A stretch of DNA of 46,399 nt from the NCBI GenBank assembly GCA_003156595.1, contig PMHH01000158.1:35664-82062 (forward strand), read 5' to 3'. The position numbers and the translations under genes are program-made. Source of the stretch: Acidimicrobiaceae bacterium (lineage in GTDB: Bacteria; Actinomycetota; Acidimicrobiia; Acidimicrobiales; Palsa-688). Positions 38,228-45,847 of the stretch are shown here, one piece after another (positions within the stretch are counted from its first letter, which is position 1; the number at the start of each line of letters is the position of its first letter). Below the pieces are notes generated by a model. The model was not told the origin of the DNA. It made no database searches and saw only the letters and a list, made by a program, of their open reading frames with translations.

Positions 38228-40206
38228 GCGAATCCTCGGCGGCGGTCAGTCACGAGCTTTCGGCGCTGCTCCACGAGAGGCGGCGCTTCGAACCTCCCGC
38301 CGAACTCGCCGCCGCCGCCAACGCCCAGCCGGACATCTACGAGCGGGCTGGGCGGGACCCGATCGCATTCTGGGAGGAGCAAGCCCGCCGGCTCACCTGG
38401 GGTGAGCCGTGGACAACACCGCTTGAGTGGGATCTGCCGTTCGCCCGGTGGTTCATCGGTGGCAAGCTCAATGTGGCAGTCAACTGCGTCGACCGCCACG
38501 TCGACGCTGGCCTAGGCGAGCGGGTGGCCTTCCATTGGGAGGGTGAGCCGGGCGACACCCGCACCATCACCTATGCCGATCTCAAGGCCGCGGTGTGTCG
38601 GGCGGCCAACGCCCTCGAGGAGCTCGGGGTGCGAGCCGGGACCAAGGTCGCCATCTACATGCCGATGATCCCCGAGACCGTGGTCGCCATGCTTGCCTGT
38701 GCCCGTCTCGGGGCGCCGCACACGGTTGTGTTCGGGGGGTTCTCAGCTGACGCCCTTCGCGGCCGCATCCTCGATTGCGACGCCCGGTTCGTCGTCACCG
38801 CGGATGGCGGTTACCGGCGCGGGACGGCCAGCGCCCTCAAGCCGGCGGTGGACGAAGCCCTCGAGGAATGCCCAGCGGTAGAAGCGGTGCTAGTCGTGCG
38901 GCGCACCGGGCAGGACATCGAGTGGGTGGAGGGACGGGACCGGTGGTGGCACGACACGGTCGACCGCCAGCCGGGCACGCACACGGCCGAGTTGTTCGAC
39001 GCCGAGCACCCGCTGTACATCATGTACACCAGCGGCACCACCGCTAAGCCGAAAGGCATCCTGCACACGTCGGGCGGCTATCTGACCCATGTGTCGGCAA
39101 CGCACCATTTCATCTTCGATCTAAAGGCGGACCGGGACATTTTCTGGACCGCCGCCGATATCGGCTGGGTGACCGGTCATAGCTACATCGTGTACGGCCC
39201 CCTGGCCAACGCCGCCACGTCGGTCATGTACGAGGGCACCCCCGACACCCCGACGCGCGACCGGTGGTGGGAGATCATCGAGCGCTACCGGGTCACCATC
39301 CTCTACACCGCGCCAACGACCATACGGACGTTCATGAAATGGGGTACCGAGCATCCCGAAGCTCACGACTTGTCGAGCCTTCGACTCCTGGGGTCGGTCG
39401 GTGAACCGATCAACCCGGAGGCCTGGATCTGGTATCGCACCTACATCGGTGGCAAGCGGTGCCCCATCGTCGACACGTGGTGGCAGACCGAGACCGGTGG
39501 GATCCTCATCACTCCGCTTCCCGGCGTCACGGCCACTAAGCCCGGGGCGGCGATGACACCATTCCCCGGCATCGAGGCGGACGTCGTCAGCGAGGACGGC
39601 ACCTCGGTCGGCAACGACGCGGGCGGCTATCTCGTGATCCGCCAACCGTGGCCGGGGATGCTGCGAGGTATCTGGGGTGACGACGAGCGCTACCGCGAGA
39701 CATACTGGTCCCGGTTTCCCGGCATGTATTTCGCGGGAGACGGTGCCAAGCGCGATGAGGACGGAGATATCTGGTTACTCGGCCGGGTCGACGATGTCAT
39801 GAACATCTCTGGTCACCGGATCTCTACCACCGAGGTGGAACATGCCCTCGTCGGCCATCCCGCAGTGGCCGAGGCGGCGGTGGTCGGAGCCAGTGATGCC
39901 ACGACCGGTCAGGCCATCGTGGCGTTCGTCACGGTCAAGGGGGGTCCGGGCGGTGGGGCCGAGGGCGACGCATTCGTGGCGGAGCTTCGCGAGCACGTGG
40001 CCCGGGAGATCGGCCCCATCGCCAAGCCGCGACAGATCATGCTGACGCCGGAGCTCCCGAAGACCCGCAGTGGCAAGATCATGCGGCGCCTGTTGCGCGA
40101 CGTGGCTGAGAAACGCGACCTGGGTGACGTAACCACCCTTCTGGACCCGACCGTCGTGTCGGCCATCCGGGACGGTATGACCCCCTCCGCCGAGGAAAAG
40201 GAGTAG
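38224..40206 (+). CDS. acs: acetyl-CoA synthetase (AMP-forming)
   Basis: A 660-residue acyl-adenylate enzyme that makes acetyl-CoA from acetate, ATP and CoA. The ATP-binding loop YTSGTTAKPKG lies at residues 268-278; VVFGGFSADALRGRI, TADIGWVTGHSYIVYGPL and DTWWQTETGGILITPLPG are conserved Acs blocks, and the hinge is GRVDDVMNISGHRI. The catalytic lysine is K618 in LPKTRSGKIMRRLLR, the residue that Pat-type enzymes acetylate to switch Acs off, so such control is possible. Length matches the family (about 650). It is translationally coupled to the SatP-type transporter. The stop abuts the stop of the convergent DinB gene. Acetoacetyl- or propionyl-CoA synthetases are alternatives, but the Trp residue in DTWWQTETGG fits acetate. 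Confidence 0.95.
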   Translation: MSESSAAVSHELSALLHERRRFEPPAELAAAANAQPDIYERAGRDPIAFWEEQARRLTWGEPWTTPLEWDLPFARWFIGGKLNVAVNCVDRHVDAGLGERVAFHWEGEPGDTRTITYADLKAAVCRAANALEELGVRAGTKVAIYMPMIPETVVAMLACARLGAPHTVVFGGFSADALRGRILDCDARFVVTADGGYRRGTASALKPAVDEALEECPAVEAVLVVRRTGQDIEWVEGRDRWWHDTVDRQPGTHTAELFDAEHPLYIMYTSGTTAKPKGILHTSGGYLTHVSATHHFIFDLKADRDIFWTAADIGWVTGHSYIVYGPLANAATSVMYEGTPDTPTRDRWWEIIERYRVTILYTAPTTIRTFMKWGTEHPEAHDLSSLRLLGSVGEPINPEAWIWYRTYIGGKRCPIVDTWWQTETGGILITPLPGVTATKPGAAMTPFPGIEADVVSEDGTSVGNDAGGYLVIRQPWPGMLRGIWGDDERYRETYWSRFPGMYFAGDGAKRDEDGDIWLLGRVDDVMNISGHRISTTEVEHALVGHPAVAEAAVVGASDATTGQAIVAFVTVKGGPGGGAEGDAFVAELREHVAREIGPIAKPRQIMLTPELPKTRSGKIMRRLLRDVAEKRDLGDVTTLLDPTVVSAIRDGMTPSAEEKE

Positions 40207-40731
40207 CTACCAGCCGACTGTGCCATCGACAAGCTCGCGGATCAGGTCCGCGTGGCCGTTGTGGCGGGCGTACTCCTCGATCATGTGCACATAGATCCAC
40301 CGGAGGGAGCAAGGCTCGCCACCTCGGGTGACTCCCGTGTCGTCGAGGTTGCGGTCAGCGGCCGCCTTGCGGCTCTCATTGCACTCCGCCCGCCATGCCG
40401 CCAGGTCGTCATCCCAATCAGCGTCGTCGAGTGGGACCATCTCGCTGTCCTCGACATTGGGGTCGTACCAGAGGTACGGAGCATCGGACTCGCGCTGGAG
40501 GACCCGCCTGAACCAGGAGCGCTCGACCTCGGCCATGTGGCGGACGAGGCCGTGGAGGGAGAGCTTCGAGGTGGTCACGGGGCGGGCCTTGCGCCCTTGG
40601 TCGTCGATTTCCTCGGCTTTGAGCAGCAGCGTCGTGCGGTGGAACTCCAGCCAGGCCTCCAGCATCTCACGCTCGCCCAGGCCGTCCTTTGCCGGCTCAG
40701 TTCGCCTGGGGTCCTCGATATCTTGCACCAT
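40207..40731 (-). CDS. DinB/DUF664 family protein
   Basis: A 174-residue protein of the DinB-like four-helix fold (DUF664), usual length. The three metal-ligand histidines are plausible in LSLHGLVRHMAEVERSWFRR (first) and RWIYVHMIEEYARHNGHADL (second and third), as in the DUF664 group related to bacillithiol/mycothiol-dependent transferases. The start at MVQDIEDPRR is favoured, with an alternative four codons upstream. Such proteins bind a metal and are implicated in thiol-dependent detoxification, but the reaction is unknown. Its stop abuts that of acs in convergent orientation, and its start lies 55 bases from the divergent DapB-like reductase start. Confidence 0.88.
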   Translation of the reverse strand: MVQDIEDPRRTEPAKDGLGEREMLEAWLEFHRTTLLLKAEEIDDQGRKARPVTTSKLSLHGLVRHMAEVERSWFRRVLQRESDAPYLWYDPNVEDSEMVPLDDADWDDDLAAWRAECNESRKAAADRNLDDTGVTRGGEPCSLRWIYVHMIEEYARHNGHADLIRELVDGTVGW

Positions 40732-40785
40732 GCATCGAAACATACCCGCTCTGAGTCCAAACTCCGACGGGAAGGGAGGTTGGGT

Positions 40786-41883
40786 GTGCCGGCCAAACGC
40801 AAGGTGATCCAATGGGCGACCGGTGCTGTCGGATTGCATGGGCTGAAAGCCATCGTCGAGCATCCCGACTTGGAACTGGTCGGGCTCGTGGTGCACGACT
40901 TGGCCAAGGCCGGCCAGGACGCGGGCGCGTTTTTCGGGGGGCCACCGACCGGCGTGGTTGCCACTACCGACGTCAACGCCGCGCTCAACCTCGATGCCGA
41001 CGTCGTCTCGTACATGGCCACAGGTGACATCCGGATGGGCGAAGCGATTGATGACATGTGCGCCGCTTTGGCGCATGGCAAGAACGTCGTGGCCAGCGCG
41101 GTCGTACCTCTCGTGTACCCAGCTGCCTTCCCTCCCGATCTGGTGGCCCGGCTCGAAAAGGCATGTCGGGAGGGGAGCACCTCGTGCTTCACGTCCGGGA
41201 TCGATCCCGGCTTCGCCAACGACGTTCTACCGCTGGCGCTGAGCGGGCTCTGCCGGCGAATCGACACCATCCGGGTGCAGGAGATCTTCAACTATGCGAC
41301 GTACCCACAGCCGGCGGCAACGTTCGACTTGCTCGGCATGGGCCACCCGCTCGACTATGAGCCGCTCATCTTCCAACCCGGCATGCTGAGCTTCGCGTGG
41401 GGTCCGGTGGTCCATCAGTTGGCCGCAGGTGTCGGGCTCGAGCTAGAAAGCATCCGCGCCAGCCACGAGCGGCTCATCACTGACCGGAAGATCTCGACCC
41501 CGGTTGGAGTCGTGGAGGCCGGCACCGTCGGAGCATTCCGTTGGCAGCTCGCCGGGGCCGTCGGCGGAGAGGAGCGCATCTTCGTCGAGCACATCACCCG
41601 TATGCACGACGACCTGGCCCCCGAATGGCCGCAACCCCGCATCCACATCTCGCTCGAAGACCGCGGGTTCGGGGGCGCCAGTGGACAAGGTCAGTATCGG
41701 GTGTTGATAGAGGGATCGCCGACCATCCACTGCGACCTCGAGGTTGCCCAGGACCACGACCACGACCAAGGCGCCCGAGTCGCCACCGCGTCTCGACTGA
41801 TCAACGCCGTCGTCGCCGTCTGCGACGCCCCACCGGGTCTCCTGAGCGCCCTCGAATTACCGCTGATCACCGGCCGTGGATAA
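40786..41883 (+). CDS. DapB-like NAD(P)-dependent oxidoreductase (2,4-diaminopentanoate dehydrogenase-like)
   Basis: A 365-residue protein. The N-terminal Rossmann part begins VIQWATGAVGLHGLKAIVEH, where the WxTGxxG loop is typical of the dihydrodipicolinate-reductase-like family that includes 2,4-diaminopentanoate dehydrogenase. It continues with LVGLVVHDLAKAGQDAGAFF and GKNVVASAVVPLVYPAAF, then a C-terminal catalytic domain with CFTSGIDPGFANDVLPLAL and VRVQEIFNYATYP. GTG 40786 is used because GGGAGG sits six bases upstream; the open frame continues more than 500 bases upstream but lies antisense to the DinB gene. In actinobacteria such proteins are frequent beside sterol or aromatic degradation genes, consistent with the next cluster. 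Substrate not known. Confidence 0.85.
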   Translation: MPAKRKVIQWATGAVGLHGLKAIVEHPDLELVGLVVHDLAKAGQDAGAFFGGPPTGVVATTDVNAALNLDADVVSYMATGDIRMGEAIDDMCAALAHGKNVVASAVVPLVYPAAFPPDLVARLEKACREGSTSCFTSGIDPGFANDVLPLALSGLCRRIDTIRVQEIFNYATYPQPAATFDLLGMGHPLDYEPLIFQPGMLSFAWGPVVHQLAAGVGLELESIRASHERLITDRKISTPVGVVEAGTVGAFRWQLAGAVGGEERIFVEHITRMHDDLAPEWPQPRIHISLEDRGFGGASGQGQYRVLIEGSPTIHCDLEVAQDHDHDQGARVATASRLINAVVAVCDAPPGLLSALELPLITGRG

Positions 41884-41926
41884 GCGATTCTCACCTTCGT
41901 GGCCCGGGCAATGACGGGCGACACGA

Positions 41927-42886
41927 TCAGCTCGAGAGGGGCAGCGACCACTCCACGAGCGTGTCGGTAAACAGCTGGGGATCTTGTCCGTGCATCGAGT
42001 GGCCCATGGTCTCGAACGAACGGTATTCCGCGACCACGCCGGCCTCCTCGAGAAGCTCGAGCACCCGTTTCGCCTGGGCATCCGACAGGGCGCCCATCAG
42101 CGCGCCAGTGGCGTCGACGACGAGACGGAAGTGGTGGGTTAGTAGGACCGGGACTTTGACCGAGCGGAGCATCCGGGCGTGATCGCACGACGCGGCCACC
42201 GTGCCCGACCAAAAGGCCCGGGCCCATTCGGGGTCGTACTCCTTGAGGTTCTGGCTTGGTTCCTCGTGGCTAGAGGCGGAGAAGAACCCCGCTATCCAGG
42301 CCGGGAGCACCTCTGGCGCGGCTGCGATGAGGCCTTCCCAGTCGCCGATGCTCCATTGGTCGCCGAGATAGGTATTCCAGAGGAGGAACATCGGCCCGAT
42401 GGTCTGGTTGATCCCTTGACCGATTGTCGGTGCAACCTGGGAGGAGAACAGGGGCGGGTCCTCGTAGTGCGCGCCTATGACCTGATGGGGCTTGGCATAG
42501 GCGGACATCCACGCCGAGAGAACCCCACCGGACGAGAGTCCGCTGACAAGGGTGGGCCGGCCGATGACCACGTCGGCAAACCGCACGAGGTCGTTGCCCA
42601 TGTTGTCGAGGGTGTACCGGCCCGGGGTCCGGGTCGAGCGACCCTGGCCACGAAGGTCCACGGCGTACGCGTTGAAGTGCTTAGCCAGCAACGGAAGGGC
42701 CTGCTCATAGCCCCACCACGACTCTGTCTGGCCCGGGATGAGCAGGAGAGCGGGCTTGGATGAGTCGCCGACCATGGCGTAGTTGATCTCCACCTCGCCG
42801 AGGTCGACCAGCTGCTCGGGGAATTCGTGGGGAATGTACGTCTGGTCCGCCTGGTGCGGACCGAACCGGTTGCGGTACATGGCCAT
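41927..42886 (-). CDS. alpha/beta hydrolase (possible meta-cleavage product hydrolase)
   Basis: A 319-residue alpha/beta hydrolase. After a short leader it has ALLLIPGQTESWWGYEQALP (HG-type oxyanion region, here PGQTES), AVDLRGQGRSTRTPGRY, and the nucleophile elbow G-L-S118-S-G in VSGLSSGGVLS. The catalytic histidine is in ETMGHSMHGQDP near the C-terminus. ATG with GGAGGTGA upstream. It is divergent from the extradiol dioxygenase and hydroxylase genes and shares with them a palindrome-containing promoter region, so cleavage of the ring-fission product (as by MhpC or BphD) is a good hypothesis, although an esterase or epoxide-hydrolase-like role is not excluded. Confidence 0.85.
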   Translation of the reverse strand: MAMYRNRFGPHQADQTYIPHEFPEQLVDLGEVEINYAMVGDSSKPALLLIPGQTESWWGYEQALPLLAKHFNAYAVDLRGQGRSTRTPGRYTLDNMGNDLVRFADVVIGRPTLVSGLSSGGVLSAWMSAYAKPHQVIGAHYEDPPLFSSQVAPTIGQGINQTIGPMFLLWNTYLGDQWSIGDWEGLIAAAPEVLPAWIAGFFSASSHEEPSQNLKEYDPEWARAFWSGTVAASCDHARMLRSVKVPVLLTHHFRLVVDATGALMGALSDAQAKRVLELLEEAGVVAEYRSFETMGHSMHGQDPQLFTDTLVEWSLPLSS

Positions 42887-42906
42887 CGGTCACCTCCGAG
42901 CACTTT

Positions 42907-42941
42907 TAGCTGTTGCAACAGCTACTGGTTGGACGTACAGT
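42907..42941 (+). promoter_or_regulatory. MarR-type operator over the promoter of the dioxygenase operon
   Basis: TAGCTGTTGCAACAGCTA (42907-42924) is an 18-base perfect palindrome. Its centre TTGCAA (42913-42918) forms the -35 box, followed after 17 bases by TACAGT (42936-42941), and the ATG of the dioxygenase starts seven bases later, implying a leaderless mRNA. A MarR-type regulator is encoded two genes downstream and TTGCAA-centred repeats are common MarR sites, so it is the likely binder. Confidence 0.7.
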
Positions 42942-42948
42942 AGCGCCG

Positions 42949-43839
42949 ATGCGTCAAGAGATCGAGCTGGCTTACGTGGGAGTCGAAATACCGGACCCGT
43001 CAACGCTGACCGCCTTCTTCGCGGACGTGATCGGTCTGGCGCCGGGTGAGCCCGGAGCCGAGGGTTCGACGTCCTGGCGCAACGATGACGCGGTGCACCG
43101 GGTGATAGTCGACCGCGGCCCCGCCAATGACCTCGCCTTCCTGGGTTTTGCAGCCCGAGATGCGCAGGCCTTCGAGGCGGTTACGGCGCGACTGGCAGAT
43201 GCCGGGTTCGATCTGAGCGATGGCACGCTCGAGGACCGGCGCGGCCGCCGGGTGGGACGTCTCGTCCGTACCAGCGCGCCTTGGGGCGTCCCGGTCGAGA
43301 TCGTGCTCGATTTGCAGCGGGCTTCGACGCCGTTCTCGTCCCCACTCGCGCCTGGCGGATTCCTTACTGAGGGCGTCGGACTCGGCCACGCCGTCGTCGC
43401 CACCCCGGCCTTCGACGAGGCGGACCGCTTCGTCGTTGAGGGCCTCGGTCTCGTCCAGTCTGACTGGCTGGAGATGGAGATCGCGGCCGGTATCAACCTG
43501 GAGGTGCGCTTCTACCACGGCAATTCCCGCCATCACAGCCTGGCGCTCGCACGAGCGCCGTTCGAGTTGCCCCAGAAGCTTCACCACATCATGTTCGAGA
43601 CCAAGGAGCGGGACGACGTGGGGGCTGCCTTCGACCGGGCCTGGGCTACCGATCTACCCATCCCTAACGGATTGGGCCGCCACGACAACGACGGGATGTT
43701 TAGCTTCTATGTGGCGAGCCCGGCGGGGTTTCAGGTCGAGGTCGGTCACGGCGCCCGCGTGATCACAGACGACTGGGCCGATAACCGCCGCTACGACCGC
43801 ATCAGCGCGTGGGGCCACCAGCCCCTCCGCCAAGGTTGA
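42949..43839 (+). CDS. extradiol ring-cleavage dioxygenase, type I (VOC fold)
   Basis: A 296-residue two-domain VOC protein of the BphC/2,3-dihydroxybiphenyl dioxygenase type, with the normal length. Iron ligands fit H147 (EGVGLGHAVVAT), H212/H213 (KLHHIMFETKE) and E264 (GFQVEVGHGA), and the catalytic histidine near H195 (GNSRHHSLAL) and tyrosine Y254 (FSFYVASP) are present. The start ATG is 42949; a longer upstream frame runs into the promoter. It opens a catechol or related diol beside the two hydroxyl groups in the cytoplasm. It is the first gene of an operon with FAD hydroxylase, MarR and amidohydrolase, all nearly overlapping. Confidence 0.92.
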   Translation: MRQEIELAYVGVEIPDPSTLTAFFADVIGLAPGEPGAEGSTSWRNDDAVHRVIVDRGPANDLAFLGFAARDAQAFEAVTARLADAGFDLSDGTLEDRRGRRVGRLVRTSAPWGVPVEIVLDLQRASTPFSSPLAPGGFLTEGVGLGHAVVATPAFDEADRFVVEGLGLVQSDWLEMEIAAGINLEVRFYHGNSRHHSLALARAPFELPQKLHHIMFETKERDDVGAAFDRAWATDLPIPNGLGRHDNDGMFSFYVASPAGFQVEVGHGARVITDDWADNRRYDRISAWGHQPLRQG

Positions 43840-43844
43840 CCGGC

Positions 43845-45362
43845 GTGGCGGGCGACGGCGGGGTCGACGCCGAGGTGATCATCGTCGGTTGCGGCCCGGT
43901 CGGCGCCACCCTGGCCGTGCTGCTGGCCCAGTTCGGTCGGACGGTGATCGTCCTCGAGCGCTGGCCGGAGCCCTACCCGCGGCCCCGGGCCGTGCACTTC
44001 GACCACGAGGTGGCTCGCATCTTCCAATCGTGTGGGATAGGGGCCGAGCTGCGGACGATCAGCGAGCCAGCGGATCTCTACGAGTGGCGCAACGCCTCTG
44101 GGACCACCCTCTTGCGCTTCGGACGGGCCGGCGAAGGCCCCTCTGGATGGCCAGCTTCGTCGATGTTCAACCAACCGGCATTGGAGGAGTTGCTCAACCG
44201 GCGAGCCAGCGCACTTCCCGGGATCACGATTCGCAGGGGTGCCGAGGTGGTCGACCTGCATCAGAGCGACGAGACCGTCAAGGTATTGACCGCGGACGAT
44301 ATCGAGATCAGCGGCCACTACGTCGTTGGCTGCGACGGCGCCAACAGCACGGTCCGCTCGTTGGCCGGTATTGACACCCACGACCTGGGCTTCTTCTACG
44401 ACTGGTTGATTGTCGACGTGGTCCTCGGGGACCAGCGAGTGTTCGACCCCATCAACCTCCAGGTCTGCGACCCGGCGAGACCAACGACCGCCGTATCAGG
44501 GGGCCCCGGGCGGCGGCGATGGGAGTTTATGCGCCTGCCGCACGAGACCTTGGAGGAACTCAACGACGAGGGGCGGGCCTGGGACCTGTTGGCGCCATGG
44601 GACGTGCATCCGGGCAACGCCCAACTCGAACGCCACGCCGTGTATACCTTCAACGCCCGCTACGCCGAGGCGTGGCGGGCGGGAAGGGTTCTCTTGGCCG
44701 GCGACGCCGCCCACCTCATGCCCCCCTTTGCCGGCCAAGGCATGTGCGCCGGAATACGCGACGCCGCAAACCTGGCGTGGAAGCTGGACCTCGTCCTCCG
44801 GCACGCGGCTTCCGGGGCGCTGCTCGATACCTACCAAGACGAGCGGATGCCCAGCGCCGCTCGAGCCATTTCGTTCTCGATGGAGTTGGGCAAGGTCATC
44901 TGCGTGGCCGACCCCGAAGAGGCGGCAAGCCGGGACGAGGCCATGTCCGCCGCGGTCGGACCGGTGCCGATCGAGGTTCCGGCGCTGCCGGGGTTCGACC
45001 AGGGACTACTGAGTGGCTCACCGCATGCCGGCCAGGTGTTCGTGCAGGGGACGGCGGGCGGTCTCCCGTTCGACGAGGTGTATGGCACCGGCTGGCGGCT
45101 CGTCACCATGGACGCCGACGCCGGCGAGCTCGACATCGATCTGCGAACCTGGTTCGAGACCATCGGCGGGCGGGTCGTAACACTGACGCCCGGCGAGCCC
45201 GACCACGCCCGATGGTTCAGCGAGCACCAGACCAGCACAGCCCTCCAGCGACCCGACTTCTATCTCTACGGCACCGCTACGTCCGCGCCCGAAGCAGCCG
45301 GGCTGCTAGCCGATCTCCGCAGGAATCTAAAGGCTTCCGCCATGCCACGAGCCTGCCGATGA
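43845..45362 (+). CDS. FAD-dependent aromatic hydroxylase (MhpA-like)
   Basis: A 505-residue flavoprotein monooxygenase. The N-terminal FAD loop is GCGPVGATLAVLLAQFGRTV; the second conserved motif is DGANSTVRSLAGI, and the third is GRVLLAGDAAHLMPPFAGQG with the characteristic GD pair, followed by RDAANLAWKLDLVLRHAA. The arrangement, including the C-terminal thioredoxin-like region ending about residue 490, matches 3-(3-hydroxyphenyl)propionate hydroxylase-type enzymes. It would add a hydroxyl group to a phenolic substrate with NAD(P)H and oxygen, giving the diol for the preceding dioxygenase. The GTG starts five bases after the dioxygenase stop. Its own stop overlaps the MarR start (ATGA). 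Confidence 0.92.
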   Translation: MAGDGGVDAEVIIVGCGPVGATLAVLLAQFGRTVIVLERWPEPYPRPRAVHFDHEVARIFQSCGIGAELRTISEPADLYEWRNASGTTLLRFGRAGEGPSGWPASSMFNQPALEELLNRRASALPGITIRRGAEVVDLHQSDETVKVLTADDIEISGHYVVGCDGANSTVRSLAGIDTHDLGFFYDWLIVDVVLGDQRVFDPINLQVCDPARPTTAVSGGPGRRRWEFMRLPHETLEELNDEGRAWDLLAPWDVHPGNAQLERHAVYTFNARYAEAWRAGRVLLAGDAAHLMPPFAGQGMCAGIRDAANLAWKLDLVLRHAASGALLDTYQDERMPSAARAISFSMELGKVICVADPEEAASRDEAMSAAVGPVPIEVPALPGFDQGLLSGSPHAGQVFVQGTAGGLPFDEVYGTGWRLVTMDADAGELDIDLRTWFETIGGRVVTLTPGEPDHARWFSEHQTSTALQRPDFYLYGTATSAPEAAGLLADLRRNLKASAMPRACR

Positions 45363-45847
45363 AGATGGCGGAAGCCTCTGCCACCACCCCGCTGTCCCGA
45401 GAAACGGCCCGGGTCCGCCTCGCTCGAGCCGTCCACATCAACGTCATTCTCCTGGGAAACCGCTCCCTGGACCAACTCGAGGAGATCTGCCGCAGCGAAG
45501 ACCTGACCCACTCCCAGTATGTCGCGCTTTGGACGCTGTGCCTTGCCAATGACCGGGATGCGGCGATACCCCTGGGGGCTGTTTCGGACGGACTGCTCAA
45601 CCGGGCATCCGATACGACCCGGCTGGTGGATCGCTTGGAGGAAGCCGGGCTCGCCGAGCGTCTACCCAACCCAACGGACCGTCGTGGGGTGCTCGTCCGC
45701 GCCACGGCGGAGGGTCACCGCCGCTTCAGGGTCGTCACGCCCAAGATCCAAGAGTTCCACTCCTCGCAGTGGGCGAACCTCACCAGGGTCGAGGCCCGTG
45801 AGCTCAACCGGCTGCTTGGCAAGGCCCTATGGGGTTCTGAGGCGTGA
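45359..45847 (+). CDS. MarR-family regulator of the aromatic operon
   Basis: A 162-residue MarR-type winged-helix regulator. The DNA-binding domain includes LTHSQYVALWTLCLANDRDA, then LLNRASDTTRLVDRLEEAGL (recognition helix and wing start) and the wing NPTDRRGVLVRATAEG; the first and last helices form the dimer. The ATG overlaps the hydroxylase stop, and its own stop overlaps the amidohydrolase GTG, so it is translated within the operon. It probably binds the perfect palindrome 2.4 kb upstream at the dioxygenase promoter and is relieved by an aromatic substrate or intermediate. Autoregulation would follow from its place in the operon. Confidence 0.92.
   Translation: MKMAEASATTPLSRETARVRLARAVHINVILLGNRSLDQLEEICRSEDLTHSQYVALWTLCLANDRDAAIPLGAVSDGLLNRASDTTRLVDRLEEAGLAERLPNPTDRRGVLVRATAEGHRRFRVVTPKIQEFHSSQWANLTRVEARELNRLLGKALWGSEA

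Noticed and set aside
40252-40785. N-terminal extension of the DapB-like gene by 178 codons
   Set aside because: It lies antisense to the DinB gene; the GTG at 40786 has a good ribosome site and directly precedes the Rossmann loop.
44519-45358. 280-codon extension upstream of the MarR gene in the same frame
   Set aside because: It is a shifted-frame shadow of the FAD hydroxylase; the ATGA overlap at 45359-45362 marks the true start.
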